A DNA stretch of 22,085 nucleotides from Chromatiales bacterium (GTDB lineage Bacteria > Pseudomonadota > Gammaproteobacteria > CAMYNG01), in assembly GCA_027021685.1 (NCBI GenBank), contig JALUTW010000511.1, forward strand, positions 1 through 22,085, in the 5' to 3' direction. Positions 1-8,109 of this stretch are shown here, one piece after another (the first letter of the stretch is position 1; each line of letters starts with the position of its first letter). A program made the translations under genes and the position numbers. The notes beneath the pieces are model-generated. The model worked only from the letters and a program-made list of their open reading frames with translations. It was not told where the DNA came from and searched no databases.

Positions 1-898
1 TGCCCTTGGCCTTGGCCGGCGAGGGCCGCCCCCAGGCGCTCCCCTTGAACTCCCATTCGGCCAGCCGATTCTCCGGGCTCCGGGTGATGTCATCGGGACC
101 ATGGTAGCGATCCACGTAGTCCGGATGTGTCTGGTGTCGCCGGTGGCGCTCCGCCTGCCTCCCGCCCAGATTGCCCAGGGCCTCGGCCTCGCTGCGGGAA
201 TGGCGCATGGCCGCACGCAGGTCCTCGGCGAACCGCCGCGGGTCCCGCACCACCGACCGGCCCCGCGTCCCCAGCGCCTGCACCATGGCCACGATGGTCT
301 CCACCGCCGGCAGCGCCGCCATCGCCGCCGCCCCCTCGGCCTCGGCACCGTCAGCCACCGGCAGCACACCGGACCCCCGGCGACGGAACAGCTCGGCGGT
401 CTCCTCCACCGTCAGTTCCCGCCCGTCCGCCAGCGTCGCCCGCCCGCCCAGGTGCTCCGACAGAAGCGCCGCGTTCTCCCGCGCCAGCCGGTTGACCAGC
501 TCCTTGCCCGCCCCCACCAGCCGCCCCAGCGCCGAGGTCTCGTACTCGTGCCTCTCCCGCACCCGCCGCAGCAGCCACGACAGGCTCTCGCGGTAGTCTT
601 CCGGAATGCCTCGCCGCACCACCCAGGTGCCCTGTTCCTCGTCCCAGATGAACCCCGGGTCCGAGGTGTTGCTCTCCACCACGAACAGGTGGCCCTTTCT
701 GACCCGCTCGGCCAGCGCTTCCCAATGCGCCCGCTTCCGCGGCACCTCGGAGCTGCTCATGAAGCCGTAGTCCAGGTGGATGTCCCGCCACGGCCGCGGG
801 CCGCCGCCCACCATCATGGCGCCCACGCCGGGAATGACCACATCGCCAAGATTATTCCAACGCAGCTTGTCGGCGCTCACCACGCGGATGTAACTCAT
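1..898 (-). CDS. Unrecognised protein, C-terminus cut by window edge; possible nuclease-type end
   Basis: The frame is open from an ATG at 898 to the left edge (299 codons, no stop), so the gene is partial. The start is supported by GGAGGA six bases upstream. The N-terminus (MSYIRVVSADKLRWNN) shows no signal peptide and no clear membrane segment. The middle (about residues 105-150) is charged and helical, and residues 170-200 are Ala/Glu-rich. Near the cut end, GPDD (267-270) is followed 13 residues later by EFKG (283-286). That spacing of an acidic turn and an ExK strand is typical of PD-(D/E)XK nucleases and of restriction-fold polymorphic toxins. The fold assignment is inference. I do not recognise the rest. 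It lies downstream of radC, where Pseudomonas has ribosomal protein genes, so this may be the edge of an accessory region. Toxin, phage and plain hypothetical protein all remain possible. Confidence 0.75.
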   Translation of the reverse strand, partial: MSYIRVVSADKLRWNNLGDVVIPGVGAMMVGGGPRPWRDIHLDYGFMSSSEVPRKRAHWEALAERVRKGHLFVVESNTSDPGFIWDEEQGTWVVRRGIPEDYRESLSWLLRRVRERHEYETSALGRLVGAGKELVNRLARENAALLSEHLGGRATLADGRELTVEETAELFRRRGSGVLPVADGAEAEGAAAMAALPAVETIVAMVQALGTRGRSVVRDPRRFAEDLRAAMRHSRSEAEALGNLGGRQAERHRRHQTHPDYVDRYHGPDDITRSPENRLAEWEFKGSAWGRPSPAKAKG

Positions 899-964
899 GC
901 CGTTCCTCCGCCCGTGTCCGTTCCCTGGGGTCTGCGGCGGGCGGCGGGGAAGGGGGAAGGAGGG

Positions 965-993
965 AAAAACAAAGCGCCGGCCTTCCCTGGCGC
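965..993 (-). terminator. Rho-independent terminator after radC
   Basis: Read on the minus strand, GCGCC-A-GG, a short loop and CC-GGCGC form a stem with one bulged A. It is followed directly by TTTGTTTTT. It lies about 50 bp past the radC stop and about 65 bp before the next minus-strand gene, so it should separate the two transcripts. Confidence 0.6.
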
Positions 994-1040
994 CCGCACC
1001 GGAAAGCTGGCACACGCCCCGGGGGGTGTCAAGGGGGCGG

Positions 1041-1715
1041 CTACAGCAGCCCCCGCTCGGCGAAGGAGACGGTCTCGTTGTCGCCGATGACGAAGTGGTC
1101 CAGCACCCGCACTTCCACCAGGGCCAGGGCCTCGCGCAGGCGGGCGGTGATCTCCAGGTCGGCCCCGGAGGGCTCGGCCACGCCGGAGGGATGGTTGTGG
1201 GCGAAGATCACGGCGGCGGCGTTGTGGCGCAGGGCGGCCCGCACCACCTCGCGCGGGTAGACGCTGGCGCCGGTGAGGGTGCCGTGGAACAGCTCGCTGT
1301 AGCGCAGCACCCGGTGGCGGTTGTCCAGCCACAGGCAGCAGAAGACCTCGTGGTCGTAGTCGCGCAGGCGCGCCAGCAGGAACTCGCGGCTGGCCCGGGG
1401 ATCGGTGAGCGGCGCGCCCCGGGCCAGGGTCTCGCCCAGATGGCGGCGGGCCATCTCCAGCACCGCCTGGAGCTGGGCGTACTTGGCCGGGCCCAGCCCG
1501 CGGGTGGCACAGAAGGTTTCCTGCCCGGCGGTGAGCACGCCGCGCAGGCCGCCGTGGGCGGCGAGGATGTCGCGGGCGAGATCCAGGGCGCTGCGTCCCT
1601 CGACCCCGGTGCGCAGGAAGATGGCCAGGAGCTCGGCGTCGGACAGCGCCTGCGGGCCCCGGGCCAGGAGCTTTTCCCGCGGCCGTTCGGCCTCGGGCCA
1701 GTCACGGATGGCCAT
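1041..1715 (-). CDS. radC: RadC family JAB/JAMM-domain protein
   Basis: The product has 224 residues, the usual RadC length. Residues 1-95 hold the N-terminal helical part with a helix-hairpin-helix-like stretch (around CATRGLGPAKYAQL, 69-82). Residues 100-224 are the RadC/JAB domain with the full JAMM metal motif H173-x-H175-x7-S183-x2-D186. The family was once linked to DNA repair, but its true role is unsettled; the motif predicts a zinc-dependent peptidase-like fold. The ATG at 1715 was chosen because GGGAGG lies seven bases upstream and the N-terminus MAIRDWP matches the family; the frame continues open upstream without homology. It diverges from coaBC across 123 bp, as in Pseudomonas and E. 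coli relatives. Confidence 0.95.
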   Translation of the reverse strand: MAIRDWPEAERPREKLLARGPQALSDAELLAIFLRTGVEGRSALDLARDILAAHGGLRGVLTAGQETFCATRGLGPAKYAQLQAVLEMARRHLGETLARGAPLTDPRASREFLLARLRDYDHEVFCCLWLDNRHRVLRYSELFHGTLTGASVYPREVVRAALRHNAAAVIFAHNHPSGVAEPSGADLEITARLREALALVEVRVLDHFVIGDNETVSFAERGLL

Positions 1716-1748
1716 GGCAACCCTCCCTGTCGCCAGTCGGAGAAAGGC

Positions 1749-1761
1749 TTTATATAGCATA
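1749..1761 (-). promoter_or_regulatory. Candidate radC promoter -10 region
   Basis: The minus strand reads TATGCTATATAAA here, an AT-rich island in very GC-rich DNA that offers TATGCT or TATAAA as a -10 box. It would give a leader of about 25-35 bases to the radC ATG. I see no good -35 box. Confidence 0.4.
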
Positions 1762-1820
1762 ACCGGGTGGCCCCGGCAGCCGGGATGAGACCCGGCCCGC
1801 GGCACGGCAGACACCAATGC

Positions 1821-1829
1821 TGCTAAACT
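1821..1829 (+). promoter_or_regulatory. Candidate extended -10 promoter of coaBC
   Basis: TGcTAAACT is an extended -10 element. Transcription would start near 1836, only a few bases before the coaBC ATG at 1839. No ribosome binding site is present, so the mRNA may be leaderless or nearly so. Confidence 0.4.
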
Positions 1830-1838
1830 CGGTCTCAT

Positions 1839-3092
1839 ATGCAACGCCTCACCAACAAGCGGGTGGTGCTGGGGGTCACCGGAAGTGTGGCCGCCTACAA
1901 GGCCGGCGAAGTGATCCGCGAACTCCAGCGGGCCGGGGCCGAGGTGAGGGTGGTGATGACCCGGGGGGCCGAGGCCTTCGTGGCCCCGCTCACCTTCCAG
2001 GCCCTGTCCGGCCACCCGGTGCACCGCGAGCTGCTGGACCCGGGCGCCGAGGCCGCCATGGGCCACATCGCCCTGGCGCGGTGGGCCGACTGCATCCTGG
2101 TGGCGCCGGCCTCGGCCGATTTTCTCGCCCGCCTGGCCGCCGGCCGGGCCGACGACCTGCTGACGGCGGTGTGCCTGGCCCGTGGCGTGCCGCTGGCCCT
2201 GGCCCCGGCCATGAATGCGCGCATGTGGGAGGACGCCGCCACCCGGGCCAACGTCCAGACCCTGCGCAACCGCGGCGTGCTGTTCCTGGGACCGGAAGAG
2301 GGCGGCCAGGCCTGCGGCGAGGAGGGCCCGGGGCGCCTGCTGGATCCGGTGGTGCTGGCGGCCCGGCTGGGCGAGCTGTTCGAGGTGGGCAGCCTGCAGG
2401 GCCGGCGGGTGCTGGTCACCGCCGGACCCACCCGCGAGCCCCTGGACCCGGTGCGCTTCTTCAGCAACCGCAGCTCCGGGCGCATGGGCTTTGCGGTGGC
2501 CGCGGCCGCGGCCGAGGCCGGCGCCCGCGTGACCCTGGTGGCCGGGCCGGTGGCGCTGGAGGCGCCCGACCGGGTGGAGCGGGTGGACGTCACCACCGCC
2601 GAGGAAATGCTGGCGGCGGTGAGCCGGTTCGCGCCGGAGGCCGACGTGTTCATCAGCGCGGCGGCGGTGGCCGACTACCGCCCGCGCGAGGTCCGGCCCG
2701 GGAAGATCAAGCGCACCGGCGAGTCCCTGACCGTGGAACTGGTGCCCAATCCCGACATTCTGGCCACGGTGAAGAGCCGCTGGCCGCAGGTGTTCTGCGT
2801 CGGTTTCGCCGCCGAGACCGGGGACCTGGATCGCCATGCCCGGGCCAAGCTGGCGGCCAAGGGGGTGGAACTCATCGCCGCCAACCTGGTGGGACCCGCC
2901 GCGCCCGAGGCGGGCGGGGTGTTCGACGCCGAGGACAACGCGCTGACCCTGTACTGGGAGGGCGGCAGCATGGAACTGGGGCTGGCCCCCAAGGACAAGC
3001 TGGCGCGGGCGCTCGTCGCCGCCATCGCCCAGCGCCTGGCGGCGTGGGAGGCCGGGGGCGGCGGCACGGTGGTGAGTCTGCACCGGCGCTGA
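1839..3092 (+). CDS. coaBC: Bifunctional phosphopantothenoylcysteine synthetase/decarboxylase
   Basis: This enzyme joins 4'-phosphopantothenate to cysteine using CTP (CoaB) and decarboxylates the product to 4'-phosphopantetheine (CoaC), two steps of coenzyme A synthesis in the cytosol. The 417-residue length fits the fused family. The N-terminal flavoprotein CoaC half shows GVTGSVAAYKA (residues 9-19), the catalytic His in MGHIALARWAD, PAMNARMW and the substrate-clamp motif ACGEEGPGRLLDP. The CoaB half begins near residue 190 with VLVTAGPTREPLDPVRF, then SNRSSGRMG, AAVADYRP, the KIKR lysine motif and NPDILATV. It diverges from radC and is followed after 59 bp by dut. A GC-rich palindrome sits just after the stop but has no T-run. 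Confidence 0.98.
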   Translation: MQRLTNKRVVLGVTGSVAAYKAGEVIRELQRAGAEVRVVMTRGAEAFVAPLTFQALSGHPVHRELLDPGAEAAMGHIALARWADCILVAPASADFLARLAAGRADDLLTAVCLARGVPLALAPAMNARMWEDAATRANVQTLRNRGVLFLGPEEGGQACGEEGPGRLLDPVVLAARLGELFEVGSLQGRRVLVTAGPTREPLDPVRFFSNRSSGRMGFAVAAAAAEAGARVTLVAGPVALEAPDRVERVDVTTAEEMLAAVSRFAPEADVFISAAAVADYRPREVRPGKIKRTGESLTVELVPNPDILATVKSRWPQVFCVGFAAETGDLDRHARAKLAAKGVELIAANLVGPAAPEAGGVFDAEDNALTLYWEGGSMELGLAPKDKLARALVAAIAQRLAAWEAGGGGTVVSLHRR

Positions 3093-3151
3093 GCGGCGGG
3101 CGCGCCGCCGCTTCGGCCTGACAACAACAACCAGCATCGACGGGGGATACC

Positions 3152-3619
3152 ATGACCAACGCCAGGCGGGCTATCCAGCTCAAGGTTCTCGATCCACGCC
3201 TGGGCAGCGAGTTTCCGCTGCCCCACTACGCCACCGACGGCGCCGCCGGCATGGACCTGCGGGCCTGTCTCGACGCCCCGCTGACCCTGGTGCCGGGAGC
3301 AACGGAGTTGCTGCCCACGGGGCTCGCCATCCACATCGCCGATCCCGGACTGGCGGCCATGATCCTGCCCCGCTCGGGCCTGGGACATCGCCACGGCATC
3401 GTGCTCGGCAACTTGATCGGGTTAATCGATTCCGACTACCAGGGCCAGCTCATGGTCTCCTGCTGGAACCGGGGCAGCGATTCTTTTACGATTGAACCGG
3501 GGGATCGCATCGCGCAACTCGTATTCGTCCCCGTGGTGCAGGCGGCCTTCGAGGTGGTGGAGTCTTTCGAGACCACACAGCGCGCCGAGGGCGGCTTCGG
3601 TCACACCGGGCGGCGCTGA
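3152..3619 (+). CDS. dut: Deoxyuridine 5'-triphosphate nucleotidohydrolase (dUTPase)
   Basis: This enzyme hydrolyses dUTP to dUMP and pyrophosphate, which keeps uracil out of DNA and feeds thymidylate synthesis. The protein has 155 residues, as usual for the trimeric family. All five motifs are visible: GAAGMDLRA (I), PRSGLG (II), GLIDSDYQGQL with the catalytic Asp (III), RIAQLVFVPV (IV) and the C-terminal phosphate loop RAEGGFGHTG (V). The ATG at 3152 is preceded by a GGGGG-type ribosome binding site. It lies between coaBC and algC, the same order as in Pseudomonas, and is probably co-transcribed with coaBC. Confidence 0.97.
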   Translation: MTNARRAIQLKVLDPRLGSEFPLPHYATDGAAGMDLRACLDAPLTLVPGATELLPTGLAIHIADPGLAAMILPRSGLGHRHGIVLGNLIGLIDSDYQGQLMVSCWNRGSDSFTIEPGDRIAQLVFVPVVQAAFEVVESFETTQRAEGGFGHTGRR

Positions 3620-3673
3620 CGCCGTGGCTGCACCCGCACGGATTATCAACGGCAAGCCGTCCAGGGAATCGAT

Positions 3674-6295
3674 GTGGCCAAGACCCGCAGCCTGAGAAAG
3701 CGCCGCCGCTCGCGCCGCCGCGGCGGCCTGGCCATTTCCACCGTCTTCACCCTGGCGTTCGCCGGCTTCGCCGCCATCGCCGCGCTGGCGGTGACCTTCA
3801 ACCAGATCGACGCCCGCTACCGCATCAAGACGCAGCGCGACGGCCTGGTGGAGGCCCGGGTGGAGCGCCGCGCCCACCGCCTGGACGTGGACGTGGAGCG
3901 CTACGCATCCGGCGTGCTGGCCCTGGCCGAGGACCCGGCCATGCGCCGGCTCATGCGCCGGCTGGACCCCGAGGAGCTGGCCGCGCGGGCGGAGCAGATC
4001 AAGTCCATCTTCGACGGCGCCATCCGGGTGCGGCTCATTCCCGCCGGCACCGCGCGGGTGGACGACAGCACCCGGCCGCCGTTCACCTACGCATGCCTCG
4101 ACCTGCTGCGCCGCGCCCGCACCCATCAGACCCGCTCGCCGGTGGAACTCCACGCCCCGGGCACGCCCGACGAGCACCTGGACATCATCGAGCCGGTGCT
4201 GGCGGAGAACGGCCGCACCATCCTCGGCCACATCCAGCTCGTGCTCAAGCGCCAGGTGCTGGATGCCTGGGTGCTGGACATCGCCGAGGGGGCCTACGTG
4301 GAACTGTGGCAGAAGGCCAATCCGTCCCGCCTCATCGCCAAGGCCGGCGACCCCCGCTACCAGGGATTGACGGAGGTGGTGAGCCTGCCGCGCAAGGGCA
4401 CCCTGTGGGAACTGAAGGTGTGGGAGCCGGGGACCCCGGTGCCGCCGCTGTACAACCCGTCGTCCATGTCCATCATCGGCACGGCGGTGGCGCTGGCCGG
4501 GCTGCTCATCTATCTGCTGGCCCGGAGCCTGTCACGCACCGTGCGCACCGACCTGGACAACCTGGTGGACCTGGCGGTGGCCACCGCCCGGGGCGAGAAG
4601 AGCCACGAGTACCACCTGCGCCTGTACGAGTTCAAGCAGGCCGCGCGCAAGCTGGAGGACATGCCCCGCACGCGCAAGCCCGTGCGCGAGCGGGATTCCG
4701 CCGAGGAGGAGCTGGGGGGGCTGGGGCTGTCGGACAACCCGGCCCTGGCCTCGCAGGACTCCATCGCGGTGGAGGAGATGGACCCGGCCCAGCTCGCCCG
4801 GCTGCGCGAGCTGGCGGAGAAGAACACCGCGCCGGCCGCGCCCAAGGCCCCGCCGCCCCGGCCGGCGGCACCGCAGCCGGCGGCCGCGGCGCCCGCGGCC
4901 TTTGCCGGCGGCGGTGCCCCGTCCCTGCCGCCGGCGGAGATCTTCAAGGAGTACGACATCCGGGGCATCGTCGGTGCCACGCTCACCGCCGAGCACGCCA
5001 TGCTCATCGGCCGCGCCCTGGGGAGCGAAGCCGTGACCCGGGGACTCAACCGCATCGCCTTCGCCCGCGACGGGCGGCTGTCGGGGCCCGAGCTGGGCGC
5101 GGCCCTGGTCAAGGGCCTGCAGGCGGCCGGGGTGGACGTCATCGACATCGGCATGGTGCCCACCCCGGTGCTCTACTATGCCGCCCACGAGCTGGCCGGG
5201 GGCAGCGGGGTGGTGGTCACCGGCAGCCACAATCCGCCCGACTACAACGGCTTCAAGATGATGCTGGGGGGCGAGACCCTGGCCGGCGAGGCCATCGCCG
5301 CCCTGCGCGCCCGTATCGAGGCGCAGGACTTCGCCACTGGCCAGGGCGGCTACCAGACCCAGCCGGTGCTGAAGAAGTACCTGGACCGGATCCTGGGCGA
5401 CGTCAAGCTCAAGCGCCCGCTCAAGGTGGTGGTGGACTGCGGCAACGGTGTCGCGGGGGCGGTGGCGCCCAAGCTGGTGGAGGGGCTGGGTTGCCAGGTC
5501 GTGCCCCTGTACTGCGAGGTGGACGGGCGCTTCCCCAACCACCATCCCGATCCCAGCCAGCCGGAGAACCTCAAGGATCTCATCGAGGCGGTCACGGTGC
5601 AGCGCGCCGACGTGGGCCTGGCCTTCGACGGCGACGGCGATCGCATCGGGGTGGTGAGCGGCGACGGCCGGGTGATCTGGCCCGACCGGCTCATGATGCT
5701 CTATGCCGCGGACGTGCTCGGCCGCAACCACGGGGCCAAGATCATCTACGATGTCAAGTGCTCTTCCCTGCTGACCCAGTACATCTGGCAGCACGGCGGC
5801 GAACCGCTCATGTGGAAGACCGGGCATTCGCTCATCAAGGCCAAGCTCAAGGAATCCGGGGCCCTGCTGGCGGGCGAGATGAGCGGCCACATCTTCTTCA
5901 AGGAGCGCTGGTACGGTTTCGACGACGCCCTCTACGCCGCGGCACGGCTGCTGGAGATCCTGGCCCGGGACCCGCGCCCGGCGCGGGAGGTGTTCGCAGC
6001 GCTGCCCGAAGCGGTGTCGACCCCGGAGCTGCGCATCCCCCTGCCCGAAGGGGAGCAGCACCGGTTCATGGAGAAGCTCATGGAGGAGGCCGACTTCGGT
6101 GACGCCAACGTGATCATGATCGACGGCATCCGCGCCGACTGGGACTACGGCTGGGGCCTGGTGCGGGCCTCCAACACCACGCCCTGCCTGGTGCTGCGCT
6201 TCGAGGGGCGCGACGCCGAGTCGCTGAAGAAGGTGCAGGACCGGTTTCGCGAGGTGCTGCTGGCACAGGATCCCAATCTCCAGCTCCCGTTCTGA
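3674..6295 (+). CDS. algC: Phosphomannomutase/phosphoglucomutase with N-terminal membrane and sensor-like domain
   Basis: The C-terminal part (from about residue 422, FKEYDIRGIVG) is a complete alpha-D-phosphohexomutase. It has the phosphoserine loop TGSHNP (near 516), the metal loop DGDGDR (near 651), the sugar-specificity loop GEMSGH (near 733) and the phosphate-binding loop RASNTTP. It interconverts the 6- and 1-phosphates of mannose and glucose for exopolysaccharide and LPS precursors. The first 420 residues are unusual beside the compact enzyme. They comprise a basic N-terminus, a membrane helix (about 17-40), an extracytoplasmic region, a second helix (about 263-282), a charged linker and a Pro/Ala-rich tether (about 386-418). 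As I recall, Pseudomonas algC loci also encode such a long form. The start is GTG at 3674 with AGGGA upstream; the frame is open right after the dut stop, so the exact start is less certain. Confidence 0.93.
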   Translation: MAKTRSLRKRRRSRRRGGLAISTVFTLAFAGFAAIAALAVTFNQIDARYRIKTQRDGLVEARVERRAHRLDVDVERYASGVLALAEDPAMRRLMRRLDPEELAARAEQIKSIFDGAIRVRLIPAGTARVDDSTRPPFTYACLDLLRRARTHQTRSPVELHAPGTPDEHLDIIEPVLAENGRTILGHIQLVLKRQVLDAWVLDIAEGAYVELWQKANPSRLIAKAGDPRYQGLTEVVSLPRKGTLWELKVWEPGTPVPPLYNPSSMSIIGTAVALAGLLIYLLARSLSRTVRTDLDNLVDLAVATARGEKSHEYHLRLYEFKQAARKLEDMPRTRKPVRERDSAEEELGGLGLSDNPALASQDSIAVEEMDPAQLARLRELAEKNTAPAAPKAPPPRPAAPQPAAAAPAAFAGGGAPSLPPAEIFKEYDIRGIVGATLTAEHAMLIGRALGSEAVTRGLNRIAFARDGRLSGPELGAALVKGLQAAGVDVIDIGMVPTPVLYYAAHELAGGSGVVVTGSHNPPDYNGFKMMLGGETLAGEAIAALRARIEAQDFATGQGGYQTQPVLKKYLDRILGDVKLKRPLKVVVDCGNGVAGAVAPKLVEGLGCQVVPLYCEVDGRFPNHHPDPSQPENLKDLIEAVTVQRADVGLAFDGDGDRIGVVSGDGRVIWPDRLMMLYAADVLGRNHGAKIIYDVKCSSLLTQYIWQHGGEPLMWKTGHSLIKAKLKESGALLAGEMSGHIFFKERWYGFDDALYAAARLLEILARDPRPAREVFAALPEAVSTPELRIPLPEGEQHRFMEKLMEEADFGDANVIMIDGIRADWDYGWGLVRASNTTPCLVLRFEGRDAESLKKVQDRFREVLLAQDPNLQLPF

Positions 6296-6333
6296 TCGGC
6301 GGGCGGGGCGCCCTGCCCGGCGGGGCCGGGTTC

Positions 6334-6342
6334 TGTTATTCT
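6334..6342 (+). promoter_or_regulatory. Candidate extended -10 promoter of argB
   Basis: TGtTATTCT lies in a 105-bp gap after algC and resembles an extended -10 box, with transcription starting near 6349. No -35 box is evident. It suggests argB-slmA can be transcribed apart from algC. Confidence 0.35.
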
Positions 6343-6400
6343 GGTGGCCGCGCGGCCCGGTCCGCGGAGAGAACCTTTTCCAGCCGTGAACGCACAGCCC

Positions 6401-7294
6401 ATGAGTCTCGATCCCACCGCCGCCGCCGACGTCGCCCGCGTCCTCACCGAGGCCCTGCCCTACATCCGCCGGTTCCAGGGATGCACCCTGGTCATCAAGT
6501 ACGGCGGCAACGCCATGGTGGACGAGACCCTCAAGGCCGGGTTTGCCCGCGACGTGGTGCTGCTCAAGCTGGTGGGGATGAACCCGGTGGTGGTGCACGG
6601 CGGCGGCCCGCAGATCGGCCGCCTGCTGGAACAGATCGGCAAGGAGAGCCGCTTCGTGGAGGGCATGCGGGTCACCGACCGCGAGACCATGGACGTGGTG
6701 GAGATGGTCCTGGGCGGGCTGGTGAACAAGGAGATCGTCAACCTGATCAACCGCCAGGGCGGGCGCGCGGTGGGGCTGACCGGCAAGGACGGCGACTTCA
6801 TCCGCGCGCGCAAGCTCACCGTCTCGCGCCTGACGCCGGAGCTGGAGCAGCCGGAGATCATCGACCTGGGCCACGTGGGCGAGGTGGAGAGTATCGACGC
6901 CGCGGTGGTGGAGATGCTGGTGCAGTCCGACTTCATCCCGGTCATTGCGCCCATCGGCGTGGGCGAGGACGGCCTGTCCTACAACATCAACGCCGACCTG
7001 GTGGCGGGCAAGGTGGCGGCCACGCTGGAGGCGGAGAAGCTGATCCTGCTCACCAACACCCCCGGGGTGCTGGACCGCCAGGGCCGCCTGCTCACCGGGC
7101 TCGATCCGGCCCGGGTGCAGGACTACATCGAGGACGGCACCATCAGCGGCGGCATGCTGCCCAAGGTGCGCTGCGCCCTGGATGCGGTGCAGAGCGGGGT
7201 CAGGAGCGCCCACATCATCGACGGCCGGGTGGAGCACGCGGTGATGCTGGAGGTGTTCACCGACGAGGGCGTGGGGACCCTCCTGCGGGGATGA
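6401..7294 (+). CDS. argB: N-acetylglutamate kinase
   Basis: This enzyme phosphorylates N-acetyl-L-glutamate, the second step of arginine synthesis. The protein has 297 residues from the ATG at 6401. Motifs seen are the phosphate-binding KYGGNAM and VVHGGGPQIG, the substrate motif GLTGKDGDF, NINADLVAGKVAA, and the C-terminal DGTISGGMLPKV nucleotide-binding segment. An N-terminal helix before the kinase core (DVARVLTEALPYIRRF) is the feature of arginine-inhibited hexameric forms, so feedback inhibition is likely (inference). The start was chosen by similarity to Pseudomonas ArgB; a GTG at 6386 in the same frame is an alternative, and neither has a strong ribosome binding site. It is followed after 10 bp by slmA. 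Confidence 0.97.
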   Translation: MSLDPTAAADVARVLTEALPYIRRFQGCTLVIKYGGNAMVDETLKAGFARDVVLLKLVGMNPVVVHGGGPQIGRLLEQIGKESRFVEGMRVTDRETMDVVEMVLGGLVNKEIVNLINRQGGRAVGLTGKDGDFIRARKLTVSRLTPELEQPEIIDLGHVGEVESIDAAVVEMLVQSDFIPVIAPIGVGEDGLSYNINADLVAGKVAATLEAEKLILLTNTPGVLDRQGRLLTGLDPARVQDYIEDGTISGGMLPKVRCALDAVQSGVRSAHIIDGRVEHAVMLEVFTDEGVGTLLRG

Positions 7295-7304
7295 GGGTGG
7301 CGGC

Positions 7305-7895
7305 GTGAGCACACCGGCCAAGGGCTCGCGGCGGCAGCAGATCCTGGAGGCCCTGGCGCGCCAGCTCGAGGCCCGGCCGGGCCGGCGCATCACCACCGCG
7401 GCCCTGGCGCAGGAGGTGGGCGTGTCCGAGGCCGCGCTCTACCGCCATTTCCCGTCCAAGGCCCGCATGTTCGAGGGGCTCATCGAGTTCATCGAGGAGT
7501 CCGTCTTCGGCCTGGTCAACCGCATCCTCGACGAGGAACGCTCGGCACCGGTCCGCCTGGAGCGGATCCTGGCCCTGCTGCTGGGGTTCGCCGAGCGCAA
7601 CCCGGGCCTGACCCGGATCCTCACGGGTGATGCCCTGGTGGGCGAGACCGAGCGCCTGCGCCAGCGGGTGGACCAGTTCTACCAGCGGGTGGAGACCCAG
7701 TTGCGCCAGGTCCTGCGCGAGGGCGAGGCGGCGGGCGAGCTGGCACCGGACCTGCCGGTGCCGCCCCTGGCCAACCTGCTGGTGGCCCTGGTGGAAGGCC
7801 GGCTCAACCAGTTCGTGCGCAGCGGCTTCCAGCGCCGGCCCACGGAACTGTGGCCCGACCAGTGGGCGGTCCTGTCGGGGTTGCTGGGACGCTGA
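7305..7895 (+). CDS. slmA: Nucleoid occlusion factor SlmA (TetR family)
   Basis: The product has 196 residues, matching SlmA, with a TetR-type helix-turn-helix at about residues 30-50 (TTAALAQEVGVSEAALYRHF) and the family signature SKARMFEGLIEFIEES. Known SlmA binds chromosomal sites and blocks FtsZ polymerisation over the nucleoid. The start is GTG at 7305; GAGGGTGG, overlapping the argB stop, serves as ribosome binding site, so translation is probably coupled to argB. SlmA sits in this dut/algC/argB neighbourhood in several gammaproteobacteria (dut-slmA in E. coli), which supports the call over a generic TetR repressor. Confidence 0.92.
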   Translation: MSTPAKGSRRQQILEALARQLEARPGRRITTAALAQEVGVSEAALYRHFPSKARMFEGLIEFIEESVFGLVNRILDEERSAPVRLERILALLLGFAERNPGLTRILTGDALVGETERLRQRVDQFYQRVETQLRQVLREGEAAGELAPDLPVPPLANLLVALVEGRLNQFVRSGFQRRPTELWPDQWAVLSGLLGR

Positions 7896-7904
7896 CGGGC
7901 AGAA

Positions 7905-8080
7905 GACAGAGGACAGAAGACAGAGGACAGAAGGGCGCAGGGTACGGCGGTTTCGCCACCACACCCCATACGGCTGATCTGATTTCAATTCAACAAGAAT
8001 CTCTGCGTCCTCTGCGCCTCTGCGTCTTTGCGTTGAAGGTTTTTGCGGCGCGGGGGATGACCGCCGTGTTTGGGATTCGC
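7905..8080 (+). repeat. Intergenic repeat, copy 1: heptamer array plus CTCTGCGTC array
   Basis: The copy starts 10 bp after the slmA stop with four head-to-tail heptamers alternating GACAGAG and GACAGAA (7905-7932). A spacer with GGCGGTTTCGCC follows, then an array of words CTCTGCGTC, CTCTGCGC and TTTGCGTT (about 8001-8034), then GAAGGTTTTTGCGGCG. The 176-bp unit is repeated 310 bp downstream with 8 mismatches by my count. No coding signal is convincing. The 570-bp gap 7896-8465 holds only repeats of this and other families. Confidence 0.9.
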
Positions 8081-8109
8081 GCCGTGGCGGCGCCTACGGG
8101 GTTTTTGGT

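Noticed and set aside
1027..1032. A consensus -35 box (TTGACA) on the minus strand after radC
   Set aside because: At 17 bp spacing the -10 position reads CAGCTT, a poor match, and the radC terminator lies just downstream.
3095..3113. A terminator between coaBC and dut
   Set aside because: The palindrome GCGGCGGGCGCGCCGCCGC has no T-run, and the genes are close and co-oriented, so read-through is more likely.
1041..3137. A 698-codon minus-strand frame covering radC and all of coaBC
   Set aside because: Only the last 224 codons are RadC. The rest is a low-complexity shadow of coaBC caused by high GC at third positions.
6344..6400. An N-terminal extension of argB from an ATG at 6344
   Set aside because: It overlaps the likely promoter and lacks similarity to known ArgB N-termini.
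4532..7396. A 954-codon minus-strand frame opposite algC and argB
   Set aside because: The translation is His/Gly/Gln/Ala-rich with no domain, and both genes on the other strand are certain.
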